A DNA stretch of 64,000 nucleotides. Source: Phytopythium helicoides. Its lineage: Eukaryota; Oomycota; Peronosporomycetes; Pythiales; Pythiaceae. Location: positions 663,538 to 727,537 of the forward strand of contig JANFNE010000031.1 in assembly GCA_024867545.1 (NCBI GenBank), read 5' to 3'. Below the pieces are notes generated by a model. It had not been told where the DNA came from and ran no database searches. It saw only the letters and a program-made list of their open reading frames with translations. How positions within the stretch are numbered: position 1 is the stretch's first letter; every line of letters starts with the position of its first letter. Both the position numbers and the translations under genes were made by a program. Positions 20,501-29,900 of the stretch are shown here, one piece after another.

Positions 20501-23500
20501 ATGGAATCGAGTTGCTCTTGCATCTTGGTTACATATTTGGTAGCGTAGAAGATTCGGAGCAGCGATTGTTTTCCGCCAAGCATGACCTGAATATCGTGGT
20601 TGGATTTAAATGCAAGCATCATCTCAGCGTTGAAGCCGTTTACAAACTCGAATGGTGCACGGCGAGCGAGCGAGACACCGTCGTCGGAGCACATGGTTTG
20701 TTCAACACGAGGTCGCGGAAATCCATACCGACACTGGCTATGCAGTGCGCCACGAGACTTTTTGAAGCAGCTACCTGTGTGAGACCACCAATGCAGGTTC
20801 AGCATGAAGACTAGAATTGATACCGCAAAGGCAACCGCGCGTGGAGGCCACCGCCAATCATCTACTGATGGAGGCTGCATCAGGACCGCGCGAGCAACCG
20901 CATCAGCACGCAGCACATCGTCTTGGCGTTTCTCCTGTCGGCTAGGAGCACAATTCAAAGCTCGCAAGTAGTCACCAGCCGCATCCTGGTCGGGCTCTGA
21001 CATAGAGAGCGTTATGTCGCGGCGTGCGACCGCGATTTTTGCAGCAGTAACGCTACCGCGGCAATTGGTTTCCAGATGCACCGCGGTTTTGAACTCGTCT
21101 TGCGAATACTCTCTCATTAACGGTGGCCAAGCTGGTGGTCGGTTCTCAAGCAGCACGCGACGCAGTATATGCTGTGAACTCATTTCCTTTTTGCAGCCAG
21201 AACATCGGACGAGTAGTGGCTCGCTGTCAGCAGCACTACGCCACTTTCTCGGGTCTTCGTAAGCTTCTGCTGGAATCGGAAGAGCTTGCAAATCGGAAAA
21301 GGAGTGACCGCAGAAAATGCACGATGAGGCTTCGACCGGTAGCGGTAGTGAGGTCGATACGATGCTGTCAGCAAATGCCTCTACGTCGCGAAAGTACTGT
21401 TCTCCATGGACGCTCAAAGCCCGATCAAATGCATCACTATTCGGAGGAGCGTCTCTCAGCCACACGAGAAAATGGGCATGCAGGGTTCCACCACCTTGAG
21501 TTTCAACCATGCCAAAGTAAGCTTTGACGTCCCCGAAGAGGCCGTCGAATGCACGATCTTTCATATGGCTCGGCGGGACTCCCAGCACGTGCTCAATAAA
21601 TGCCTCCATGTTGCGCATGAAGAGACGAGCAGAAGCGGCATCATTCTTCAAACTCGCACCGTAGAGTTTGGCTCTTTCTGGAGGATCGGCTAGGTCGGCG
21701 TCGAAGAGCGTATCAACCGAAGAGATGCCAGTGTACGTTGCCATGACAAAGGAATCGGCGACATTCGGTGTGAGGGTGACAAACAACGCTGGTTGCCCGT
21801 ACCTCGCTTGGTATGCAAACGCGTTGCGCCTGCAATGTGCACGTTCGGCATCACTACCCCATAATGCAGCGCCGCTCATTTCCACTGTCTTCATGAAGTC
21901 GCGAGCGCGGGTGTAGTCGCACGGTGTCTTTGACTTACGCCCTTGGCGCCGCAGCTCTTTCTCATTGAGTGCCTTTACCAATTCTTCTTCAGTTATATCG
22001 CTGTACGGTTCAAACCTGCTGGGGTCCCGTTGACATTTCATCGCGATGTGCGTGAACATCTTTTGCACAGCTAGCTGGTCAAAATTCACCACCATAAACA
22101 ATTCATCTTCTGCAAACTGTTGCAGGCTTAGACGGCTGTAGTGTCGGATGCAAGCCTCCAACGATACAGGAACTTGGCGATGCTCACCTGGGTGTCCTCT
22201 ACCAAAAGGAAACAGATGAGGAAACATTCGTGCGAGCAATGACTTGTCATGTTGCGAAAATTGAGAGGAATGACGCACTAGAAATTGCGGGTCAGACGTG
22301 CTGTGGCTAGAGTAACATGCTGTCATGCTTGATCTTTGTGTGGTGACCTCGCGGTCGTCGGACATGAACATGACTCGACGCTCTATTACATCAGTCTCGT
22401 TCAAGGTCGAATCGTTTTCTGATACGCCGCCGACGCGATCGTGTTCTGCATCCATCTCTTCTACCTCAATGTTAGCGTCAGGGTCGATGAAGACGATGTT
22501 TTCGGGCACTGCATCATCCGGTAGCTCAGAGCAGTTAATATCGACTGATTTGTACATTGGATTGTGCTGGTGGTAGAAACATAGGAGATCGTTAACAACT
22601 TGACGGCGCACACGGTGCATTTTGCGGGCGCGCGCTTGCTGTTCCGTCGTGAATGGACCGGCAAGTACGACGCGATACGATGTCACATCAGAAACTGGGA
22701 TCGGAAGTAAAGATGCTGGCGGCCCAGGGGTGCAGTCAAACGCCAAGCAATGAGATCGAAGAGAACGGTGGGCACCACCCCGCATCACACGTGTGACCGC
22801 AACTACTGACACTAGTTGTGTCATCATTCGTTCAGGAAGCGTGATGTCGCTGAAGCAGCTCGGCAGAACACCAACAAAGAAGCCATTCTTGATCGAAAAT
22901 TTGGGCAGCGTCTGCCTCAGCAAGCTCGTATTACACTCATCGCACACGTTTAGCGACCCATCGTGTCTGACGCCACGCCTCGACAATATTATCCCAGCTA
23001 GCGCGCCGTTTATTTTGGAGCAGTCATAATCGGCAATCAGCTCCGCAGGCAACCCATCGACGTTGTTTGGCAACAAGTAACGCATTTGCTCGATGCGTCT
23101 AGAATCGGAAACCGGAACAACTTCGCATGATGATCGGAGTTTGCGACTGTCGCACACCGCGCACGTCACTTCATCTAGCCCGTGTGCCCCAAGCGCGAGC
23201 CGCAGCCTGCGTAGGACAGCTTCTTTCGTGACAGCTGACACTGGCCGGAATCTCGGAATCTCATCTTCTCCCCAACCGTGCAGTGGAGAAGGGGTACGCG
23301 GCACATTGGAGAGTGTTGCCGGTGTTGAAGTGGTAGCACATGAACGCGTTGAAGGTGTTGGAATCGCAGTTCCTGTTTGTTTGCTTGCGCGGCGCCATTG
23401 CTCACGGCGCCTCGCACGCTGTCGTTCGCGATTCCGACAGCGTCGTTCATCTAGATTTGCCGGTGTTTGTCGACTTCGAAATCGCTGAACCGCCAGCCGG

Positions 23501-23535
23501 TTGCGCTCTCTTCTCTCTTCGGCGGTGAGTACCAT
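17536..23535 (-). CDS. Helitron RepHel protein (Rep nuclease + Pif1-like helicase), element 1
   Basis: An uninterrupted 1999-residue frame. Residues 1-50 are Arg-rich (RRERNRLAVQRFRSRQ). A Cys-rich region follows at ~125-200 (CAVCDS, CDECN) within a DUF6570-like segment. The Helitron Rep domain spans ~440-1010: the HUH nuclease motif is H686/H688 (LHAHFLVW), a CxxC pair lies at ~738/776, and the two catalytic tyrosines are Y997 and Y1001 (FYATKYVTK). The Pif1-type helicase spans ~1490-1985: Walker A is GGPGGTGKS with K1506, Walker B is VIDEVSMM with D1569/E1570, and motif III is LVGDFLQMPP. No apurinic endonuclease or OTU domain follows. It nicks, unwinds and rejoins DNA during rolling-circle transposition in the nucleus. 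The start ATG is shared with element 2. Confidence 0.96.
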   Translation of the reverse strand: MVLTAEERRERNRLAVQRFRSRQTPANLDERRCRNRERQRARRREQWRRASKQTGTAIPTPSTRSCATTSTPATLSNVPRTPSPLHGWGEDEIPRFRPVSAVTKEAVLRRLRLALGAHGLDEVTCAVCDSRKLRSSCEVVPVSDSRRIEQMRYLLPNNVDGLPAELIADYDCSKINGALAGIILSRRGVRHDGSLNVCDECNTSLLRQTLPKFSIKNGFFVGVLPSCFSDITLPERMMTQLVSVVAVTRVMRGGAHRSLRSHCLAFDCTPGPPASLLPIPVSDVTSYRVVLAGPFTTEQQARARKMHRVRRQVVNDLLCFYHQHNPMYKSVDINCSELPDDAVPENIVFIDPDANIEVEEMDAEHDRVGGVSENDSTLNETDVIERRVMFMSDDREVTTQRSSMTACYSSHSTSDPQFLVRHSSQFSQHDKSLLARMFPHLFPFGRGHPGEHRQVPVSLEACIRHYSRLSLQQFAEDELFMVVNFDQLAVQKMFTHIAMKCQRDPSRFEPYSDITEEELVKALNEKELRRQGRKSKTPCDYTRARDFMKTVEMSGAALWGSDAERAHCRRNAFAYQARYGQPALFVTLTPNVADSFVMATYTGISSVDTLFDADLADPPERAKLYGASLKNDAASARLFMRNMEAFIEHVLGVPPSHMKDRAFDGLFGDVKAYFGMVETQGGGTLHAHFLVWLRDAPPNSDAFDRALSVHGEQYFRDVEAFADSIVSTSLPLPVEASSCIFCGHSFSDLQALPIPAEAYEDPRKWRSAADSEPLLVRCSGCKKEMSSQHILRRVLLENRPPAWPPLMREYSQDEFKTAVHLETNCRGSVTAAKIAVARRDITLSMSEPDQDAAGDYLRALNCAPSRQEKRQDDVLRADAVARAVLMQPPSVDDWRWPPRAVAFAVSILVFMLNLHWWSHTGSCFKKSRGALHSQCRYGFPRPRVEQTMCSDDGVSLARRAPFEFVNGFNAEMMLAFKSNHDIQVMLGGKQSLLRIFYATKYVTKMQEQLDSITAVALGAFKRRQLRELRDQSVDVARANVGRRRVASMLFAISNRREIAGPLAALYIFRGSCAYMSSPCTTLPLRNILQELIERAAHSCTLVELREHSGCFRAASFLDDYRFRPANLHLLSLYEFTMRHFRRKRSEQTADTALFKPDHPLFASHCVGRHTSDVVPVIAGIRMPYVDSASPRAIVVKRSQCALTLFKPFRDAKDLVPDPSSEDCWIDQYTRWVSTRTSFIREIMSNMDDYFMAAKQAKECNNTNADEVQFEADSEAITGTRGEVDAALNRIDSGEAAQISQADDFFGLFDDADIDDRNATMFDADTSSLPVFPNATPSCISTAYQDLLGGCAQCTAISNEDVRGRSRALTFSLAQLQQFVRNTLNDVAEPEQQLTETHDEQPTRVVELFARELESYSPWTPPSQPPQTDRPLNPYATIGCVSKAFTLNKRQHAAFTIIARSLLRRFLHQELDGAEASDQSYRVANFESRLRGDQLLMFLGGPGGTGKSRVIDAVDAFCSSWHHDDSIIKAALTGKAATLIGGRTLASFLKRVEHAIRDKKFNALDLLVIDEVSMMSKSEFLRLNKLLRRYTQVLGVPFGGVHIVLVGDFLQMPPVNADPVYVDPTCKLKASTTDIEGFQLWREFATVIILDESVRFRSDPEWGNGCQLARLGQWTPEFVELVNSRVLHQEHDPQEQNDRSQHQAELRAAIGADTVFVTPENATRLAINNSFVAETASLLPSSVFPVRVTANFKGALNDLSHSDLRYIMSLPDNKFGRMAPYLDLIEGMPVQVTQNVATAKGVANGTLGTLESVHFPVGTTFRLVRDGSSSTIVQIPSRAPEYAILRLPRPRAVAIQPGVDPDLFPVFFSTEAYMKTKISLPRAPDGSPRAITVKPQQLPFVCAVGSTIYKIQGETLDSMVVVDWRSKQNAVNKPQQTYLLVSRVTSRKAFLALKPFTPELVRWSRPPPSALDEEKRLNSLSDITLARFQPLPATNAAAVS

Positions 23536-23677
23536 AGGCTAGGCTCCAGTTCGTTCTCCAGTGATCTTCACGACTCGTCTTTTGAAATGAGCAAAACCAA
23601 AGGGGCATTCTACCACGGGAGTGAATTTCACCTCATTGATTATCGACACTCGGGATAGAAAGATTCAGGGCAACCAA

Positions 23678-24675
23678 CTACGCGTCATCTTGATTGGCAA
23701 CCGTATTACGAAAGAAATGGTCCAAAGTAAGCTGCACTGTCGCTTTTTTTGAAGCCGCCGCCACCCCTGAAGTTGCTGATTGCGTGGCTGCTCGTAGAGA
23801 TCGCTGGTTTGGCCTTGCTCCGATCACCCCTCTACAGTTGTTGACCCGCAAAGGCACCGTGCTTCCCGCTGTCAACGCCAATTTATCTCACTGGTCTAGT
23901 TGCATAGCAAGTTTTCATGCAATGCAAACCCACCGTGTTTCCGGCGTACTCAAATTGATAGTCGATAGTGAGCTCTTCGCCAGCACGTATTGGACATATC
24001 GCGAAAACCCCGCACCGCTCCTCTCCTCCGACACTCCACTTCTCGAGTTGGCAATTCGGCGAGCACGAGTTGTTCACGAACCGCATCAAACCCCCGATGC
24101 GCGTTGCGTCAATAACTCGGTCCCTGCTTACCCTCAGCATGTAAGCGTGTCTAGCATGTCGATAAATCTGGAGATCACGATGTTGGTGGAAAAATCTGAT
24201 CGTCATCCATTTACCAAACCAGCTTACCAAACCACGCCGCCGGGCTTCTTCTCCGCTGATCACCTCCCCAACATACTCACCAACCAACTGTCCCGCTGTG
24301 ACCGGTTCCAAAGTAATCAAGCCGACACCCTTTTCTTCACAGTCGACAACAGCTGTCTCCAGTGACGAACCGATTTGCAGCATCCGGTTCGAGCACCGCA
24401 AGCCGCATTGACAGCGTCCGAGTACACATTCGTATCGCATCTGGACCGGCACTCGATAGTAAGCCAGCATTCGGATAGGGTTCATGCACTTATCTTACAC
24501 TGCGATTGAGGCAACCGACACCACAGCCTTCTCCAGTCTGTGCGTCAACCTCACAGCTGCACACCGGTACAGCTGTATCGTGTATTGTCCGACACGCGAG
24601 CGACGCTCCACCGGCACAGACGTTGGCTCGGACAATACTCGCCGACCCAAAAGCTCGTTCGACGGCTCCATCCAT
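23678..24675 (-). pseudogene. Helitron-encoded AWS-SET methyltransferase with PIP-box tail, frameshifted (element 1)
   Basis: Exons 24499-24675, 24228-24440, 23934-24167 and 23678-23868 match element 2 exon for exon (177, 213 and 234 nt), all in phase 0 with GT-AG introns. The AWS zinc region has its Cys set intact (CSCEVD, GCGVGC, YECVLGRCQCGLRC). The SET core includes GVGLITLEPV, GEYVGEV, RFVNNSCSPNC and ELTIDYQFE. It resembles SET2/ASH1-type H3K36 enzymes. One base is missing in exon 4 after RCLCGST, where element 2 reads CLCGSPNCRGVIG. The frame ends 14 codons into this exon, losing the last post-SET Cys and the tail. In the other frame the tail KKATVQLTLDHFF is still encoded. Confidence 0.78.
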
Positions 24676-25211
24676 GAAAGCTTGTCCTGCAGCGGCACTT
24701 TCTAGAATAGAGGCTTTCGGGTTCCTCAGAGCGACTACTGCAGGTGAACCATGATCATTTTCCGCGAGCCACTGTGTGAAAAGGTGTACAGAAGATGCAG
24801 GAGCATTTTTTTCCCACCACCCATAGCCCTGCTTCCATCAACAAGACAGCTTTTCCACCACCTCGCTCTCCGATGCCTCGCCCGCACATCGTGCAAGAGC
24901 ATATTCCCGGCAACTTCCACATGGTCTCCGACGGTACCATCACTCGCGCCAGCGCTTCTGGAAGGAGATGGCTAAGGCATGTGCCTGGCACGCTCTCGGT
25001 TCTACAAGCTGCTCGGCCGTACGTTGCCGGTGTACGTCTGCGCGTGATTCGTTTAAGAAGCTGACGACGATCTCCGGATAGGAGAATAAATGGAGACGCT
25101 GTTGAAGAGTCGCCTGCAGAGCCTGCTTACGACTACGAGAAATGTACATGAGATGACCTGGTAGGGATTCATTGCCACGCCCCACTTCAAAACTCGCCTC
25201 ACAACAGCAAG
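24676..25211. promoter_or_regulatory. Divergent intergenic region, SET / unknown gene (element 1)
   Basis: 536 bp between two divergent starts. A minus-strand frame inside it (from ~25150, MYISRSRKQALQATLQ...) has a weak counterpart in element 2, but both end at TGA and no splice join to the SET gene could be supported. It may be a 5' UTR exon or a relic. The frame is open upstream of the SET ATG here but closed by stops in element 2, so the downstream ATG was chosen as start. Confidence 0.45.
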
Positions 25212-26140
25212 ATGGCCCCCAAGAAAGTCAAGCAGTCACAAGGAGGCGAACCACGGTTAATGAGCACCGCCACCATTGAAGACAAAGCTCCAACTCCAAC
25301 ATCAGTCTCAGTCATTTCGCTGGTGTCTGAATCCAAGTTGTCAAAACCGTGGACATCACCATCGACCAGCACAACATCCACGATGCCCACAACAGATACG
25401 GGGCACATACTATCCACTTCGCCAACGCCGCGCATTTCACCTGATACACGCTCGACGCGAGCACTTTCCATGACGTCAGGGCCGAAAGCACCACCAATCA
25501 CATGCCCAACACACACCACGCCACCGCACGGGCGCAACGAGACCAAGGACACAGTTGCCGAGTACGAATCTCCACTGAAGAAGCTGAAAAAAATGATGAG
25601 TAACCACACCCGCCAAGTGATCGACTCAGTTGAAGGTATGACGCTGGTCAATCTCTCGGTGCAATTTTGTGTTAATCTGATCTCCTAATGCTCCAATAGA
25701 CCTACGCAACTTTATCACTCGCAACGACGTCAGTGACCCAGAAATTCGTGGGTCAATCCGGATCCAAGCTCGGCTGCTTTGGACAATGAACGAGACCATC
25801 CACGGCCTTCGTTTCCTACGACTATACTTGGGCGAGGAGAGGGAGTCTGAGCCGCTACACGAGCAGCAAGAGGTACGATCCAAGCTATGCCATTTGTTGG
25901 TTCGGCTATTGATACTGCAATGATTGACAGATCTACCAGAAGGCCCAACGAGACAACATCTACGAAGCCAATCAGTTCCTCATTACTCTTTCCCTCTTTG
26001 ACATCGCCGCCGATAGCGAAAGTCTCCCAAAGCCAGGAGACATCATCTCTTTCATTCCTACTAAGCTTCGTCTGTATCGCAATTGTTGCCAGGTGGAAAC
26101 AAGACTCCAGCACATCGTTCCGGTGAAAGAGACTCTCTGA
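25212..26140 (+). CDS. Conserved unknown Helitron accessory protein (element 1)
   Basis: Exons 25212-25635, 25700-25872 and 25931-26140 give 268 residues; the introns (64 and 58 nt) have GT-AG ends. The N-terminal half (MAPKKVKQ... to ~125) is Ser/Thr/Pro-rich and probably disordered. A basic patch follows (ESPLKKLKKMMSN), then an ordered C-terminal part with LLWTMNETIHGLRFLRLYLG, NQFLITLSLFDIAAD and PKPGDIISFIPTKLRLYR. The alternating strands and GDIISF resemble an OB-fold, which would fit the RPA-type ssDNA-binding proteins carried by plant and animal Helitrons, but this is only inference. Exon 1 and 2 lengths are identical in element 2, and the ordered half is the more conserved part. Confidence 0.8.
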
Positions 26141-26444
26141 CGAAACCGGCCAACACGCTCACGGCATCCATTCTCTTATCGCTCCTGGTCTTCGTGGCTA
26201 CCCACCATCTTTCATTCACTCATTGCAGCACACATACATTTGTCAAAGACAGTCTATTAGGCAGTCTACATCTATAATAACACTACTCTATGACAACACG
26301 CCAACATCAGCTTGCTCCGCGCTCGATGCCACCTCCAAGCACACTGCACGAAGAAAAACGGCGAAATTAGCTTCACAACGCACTCTTCCTTGCACACACG
26401 CACACACGTACACACGCACACACAAAAAAAAAAATGGATAAGAT
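26141..26444. other. Element 1 right non-coding region with CA repeat
   Basis: 3' UTR of the accessory gene, a CA-rich microsatellite (~26394-26424) and an A run, leading into the right terminus. The end (ctgcacgaagaaaaacgg) is similar in element 2. Confidence 0.6.
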
Positions 26445-26480
26445 CGAACTGCGAACTCCGGAGCCTCCGGTCCGGTCACG
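26445..26480. repeat. Element 1 right terminus and junction with element 2
   Basis: cgaactgcgaa (26445-26455) is the inverse of the left terminal repeat. It is followed by the perfect hairpin ccggag-c-ctccgg (26458-26470) and tccggtcac. Element 2 begins immediately with gaatcgttgg, lacking the ttcgcagttcg repeat seen at the left end of element 1. The two elements are therefore directly joined head to tail. Confidence 0.7.
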
Positions 26481-26943
26481 AATCGTTGGTCCCCCTTTCA
26501 CGAAGTTGCGCGAGCGCTGTGTGTAATCGAACGACTTTCGTGCTACACGTTTAGAGCGCCTCTTGTACTTTTGGGCAACGCAAGACGCTTGGATCGAATG
26601 TCTTGTCATTTGTATTGATCCCGTGAAGCAGCCACACCACAGCTTTGTGCCAAGCAATAGAAAGACTAGGCGCCTCATGGGAGGAGAACGATGAGAACGA
26701 CGAGGCGGCGGCGGTGCCGCCGCCGCTGCCGCCGCACTAGCTACGTCTAGACTGAATCCAGCCGACAAAAACGCAGCTCCCCAAGCGCCTGCCAAGTCTT
26801 GCAGGCTACCTTCTCCAGCAAGTGACAGCGAGTGACAGCAGGCGACCGGCCCAACAGCTCTAGTCGCGACCGCAGCGCAAGTGCGTGCTACGATACGCTA
26901 TTCAGTTCTGTCGGTGGGATCAGCTTTTATTTGGCACAAGGCG
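26481..26943. other. Element 2 3' non-coding region
   Basis: The first ~100 bases align with 17168-17265 of element 1 (gaagttgcgcgagcgctgtgtg...). A (GGC)n inverted repeat at ~26705-26735 could form a strong hairpin. No gene was seen. Confidence 0.55.
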
Positions 26944-29900
26944 CTACACTGCTACAGCCCCTGCATTTGAAGTCGACGGCGGGTAGAATTGTGCCAAGGT
27001 GATGTCGCTGAGGCTGTTTAGCCGTTTTTCTTCGTCCAGTGCGCTTGGAGGTGGCTTTGACCACCGTGCAAGCTCGGCGGTAAGAGGTTTTAATGCTACA
27101 AACGCTTTCCGTGAGGTGACACGCGAAACCAGCAGATACGACTGCTGTGGTTTGTTCACTAAGCTCTGCTTCGATCGCCAGTCGACGACGACCATCGAGT
27201 GAAGCGTTTCCCCCTGCACCTTATAGATCGTTGAACCAACTGCACACACAAACAGCCGCTGTTGGGGCTTCACCGTAATTGCGCGTGGGCTCCCATCTGG
27301 TGCTTTTGGCAGCGATATTTTCGATTTCATGTAAGCTTCCGTCGAGAAAAACACGGGGAAGAGCTCAGGATCTACCCCGGGGCGAATAGCAGCGGCGCGT
27401 GGCCGAGGAACGCGGAGCATGGCATACTCCGGTGCTCTGCTGGGGATCTGCACCACGGTGCTCGAAGAGCCATCTCGGACAAGTCGAAAACTAGTGCCGG
27501 CAGGGAAATGCACGAATTCAAGGGTACCCAGCGTGCCATTGGCTACTCCCTTTGCCGTGGCCACGTTCTGGGTCACCTGCACCGGCATGCCTTCTATGAG
27601 GTCAAGGTATGGTGCCATGCGCCCAAATCTGTTGTCTGGAAGACTCATGATGTAACTTAGGTCGCTATGGCTGAGACCATTCAAAGCGCCCTTGAAGTTT
27701 GCGGTAACTCGCACAGGGAACAAGCTGCTGGGCAGCATGCTTGCTGTTTCGGCGACAAATGAGTTGTTGATGGCGAGGCGTGTCGCGTTCTCAGGGGTCA
27801 CAAACACGGTGTCGGCCCCTATCTCGTCGCGCAGCTTAGCCTGATGCTGACTATGCTCATTCTGCACTTCTGTGTCGTATCGCTGGTGAAGGACTCGACT
27901 GTTGACGAGATCGACAAATTCGGTGGTCCACTGACCAAGTCGAGCTAATCGACATCCGTTTCCCCACTCTGGATCACTCCGGAAGCGGACTGACTCGTCT
28001 AAAATGACGACGGTAGTGAACTCCCGCCAGAGCTGGAAGCCCTCGATGTCTGTGGTACTCGCCTTCGGCTTCCGGGCCGGGTCAATGTACACTGGGTCGG
28101 CGTTCACCGGAGGCATTTGTAAGAAGTCACCAACTAACACGATGTGCACGCCCCCAAACGGAACACCGAGCACCTGGGTGTATCGGCGAAGCTGCTTATC
28201 AAGTCTCAAGAATTCGGACTTACTCATCATGGAGACCTCATCGATGACAAGGAGATCAAGAGCATTAAACTTCTTGTCTCGAATCGCATGCTCAACGCGC
28301 ATCAAGAAGCTTGCTAGTGTCCTTCCGCCGATCAATGTGGCCGCCTTCCCCGTGAGTGCTGACTTGATGATGGAGTCTTCGTGGTGCCAGCTGCAGCAGA
28401 ACGCATTGATGGCGTCTATCACTCGGCTTTTTCCGGTACCACCCGGACCACCTAAGAACATGAGGAGCTGGTCGTCGCGGAATCGCGACTCAAAGTTGGC
28501 GACACGGTAGCTTTGGCTGCTGGCTTCTGCTCCATCCAGCTCCTGGTGCAAGAAACGCCGAAGTAGTGCTCTGGCAATTGTAGTGAACGCTGCATGCTGG
28601 CGCTTGTTGAGAGTAAAGGCCTTGGAGACGCATGTAACGGACGCACAAGGCTCCAGCGGCCGTTCGGTCTGAGGCGGTTGCGTTGGAGGCGTCCACTGGC
28701 TAGAAGACTCCAACTCGCTAGCGAGGAGTTCAACTACTTGGGTTGGTTGCTCGTCGTGTGGTAGGCTAAGCTGGCGCGTCGGTTCTGCGATGTTGTTTGA
28801 CGTGCTATTGACGAATTGCTGAAGTTCATTCAGTGAAAAAGTCTGCGACTGGCTGCGTCCGCGCACGTGTGCGGTAGATGTGGCTGTCGATTGAGCAGAC
28901 CCGCTCAGCAAATCTTGGTATGTCAGCCTTACGGAGGAAGACGTTGCGTTGGGAAATACCGGCAAGGATGATGTGTCACCGTCAAACATGGCTGCATCGC
29001 TGTCGTCAAAGTCTGTATCGTCGAACAGACCCAAGAAATCGTCGGATTGTGAATGTTGATTGCCAGCAGCCTCGCTCGAGGCAATTCTGTCGAGCGCAGC
29101 GTCGATATCGTCGCGAGTTCCAGTTATTTCGTCGCTGTCTGCTTCAAACTGGACGTTCCCGGTGCTTGCATCGCCGCATTCCTTCGCTTGCTTTGCCGTC
29201 GTGAAGTAGTCATCCATGTTCGACATTATTTCACGGGTGAAACTTGTCCGCGTGGGCTCCCACCGTGCGTACTCCTCGATCCAGCAGTCTTCACTAGACA
29301 GATCAAGCACCAGATCCTTGGCGTCTCGAAATGGCTTGAATAGCGCCAGCGCACATTGACTACGCTTGACAACAATTGCTCGAGGTGAATCAGAATCTAC
29401 GTAAGGCATGCGTATGCCAGTTACAACCGGCACTACATCAGTCGTGTGTGTTCCGACGCAGTGTGAGGCGAACAGTGGGTGCTCTGGTTTGAATAATGCT
29501 GAATCTGCTGTCGCTTCTGTTCGCTTCCGCCGGAAATGCTTCATGGTGAACTCATACATCGAAAGCATGTGCAGTTTTGCAGGTCGGAAACGGTAGTCGT
29601 CGAGAAAAGACGCAGCTCGAAAGTACCCACAGTTGTTGTGAAGCTCGACGAGAGTGCACGAGTGCGCAGTTTGCTCTACAAGTTCCTGCAGCACATTACG
29701 GAGCGGCAATGTTGTGCATGACGCGCTCATGTATGCGCATGAGCCGTGAAGAATGTACAAGGCAGCAAGTGGTCCAGCAATCTCACGGCGATTGGTAATT
29801 GCAAACAACATGGACGCTACACGTCTGCGACCAACAGTAGCGCGTGCCACGTCTGCGTGCTGATCGCGCAGCTCCCGCAGTTGTCGTCGTTTGAACGCAG

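Larger units (their letters stand above)
17128..26480 (-). mobile_element. Helitron-class rolling-circle element 1 (RepHel + SET + unknown gene)
   Basis: An approximately 9.35-kb element in minus orientation with RepHel (17536-23535), a SET methyltransferase gene (23678-24675) and a divergent unknown gene (25212-26140). The left terminus is ttcgcagttcg. The right subterminus has the inverse cgaactgcgaa followed by a ccggagcctccgg hairpin. Asymmetric inverted repeats plus a RepHel without an endonuclease domain fit the group called proto-Helentron/Helitron2 in oomycetes (family knowledge), rather than canonical TC...CTRR Helitrons. RepHel is open throughout, so this copy could still be mobile. 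The boundary with element 2 is uncertain by a few bases. Confidence 0.88.

Noticed and set aside
17588..23500. Many plus-strand frames of 60-165 codons inside RepHel
   Set aside because: They are antisense shadows of the long minus-strand gene with no family features; the same holds for antisense frames across AKR, GST and QOR.
24676..25185. Longer N-terminus or separate gene upstream of SET
   Set aside because: The frame is open in element 1 but has stops in element 2, and no GT-AG join connects the upstream frame to the SET exons in both.
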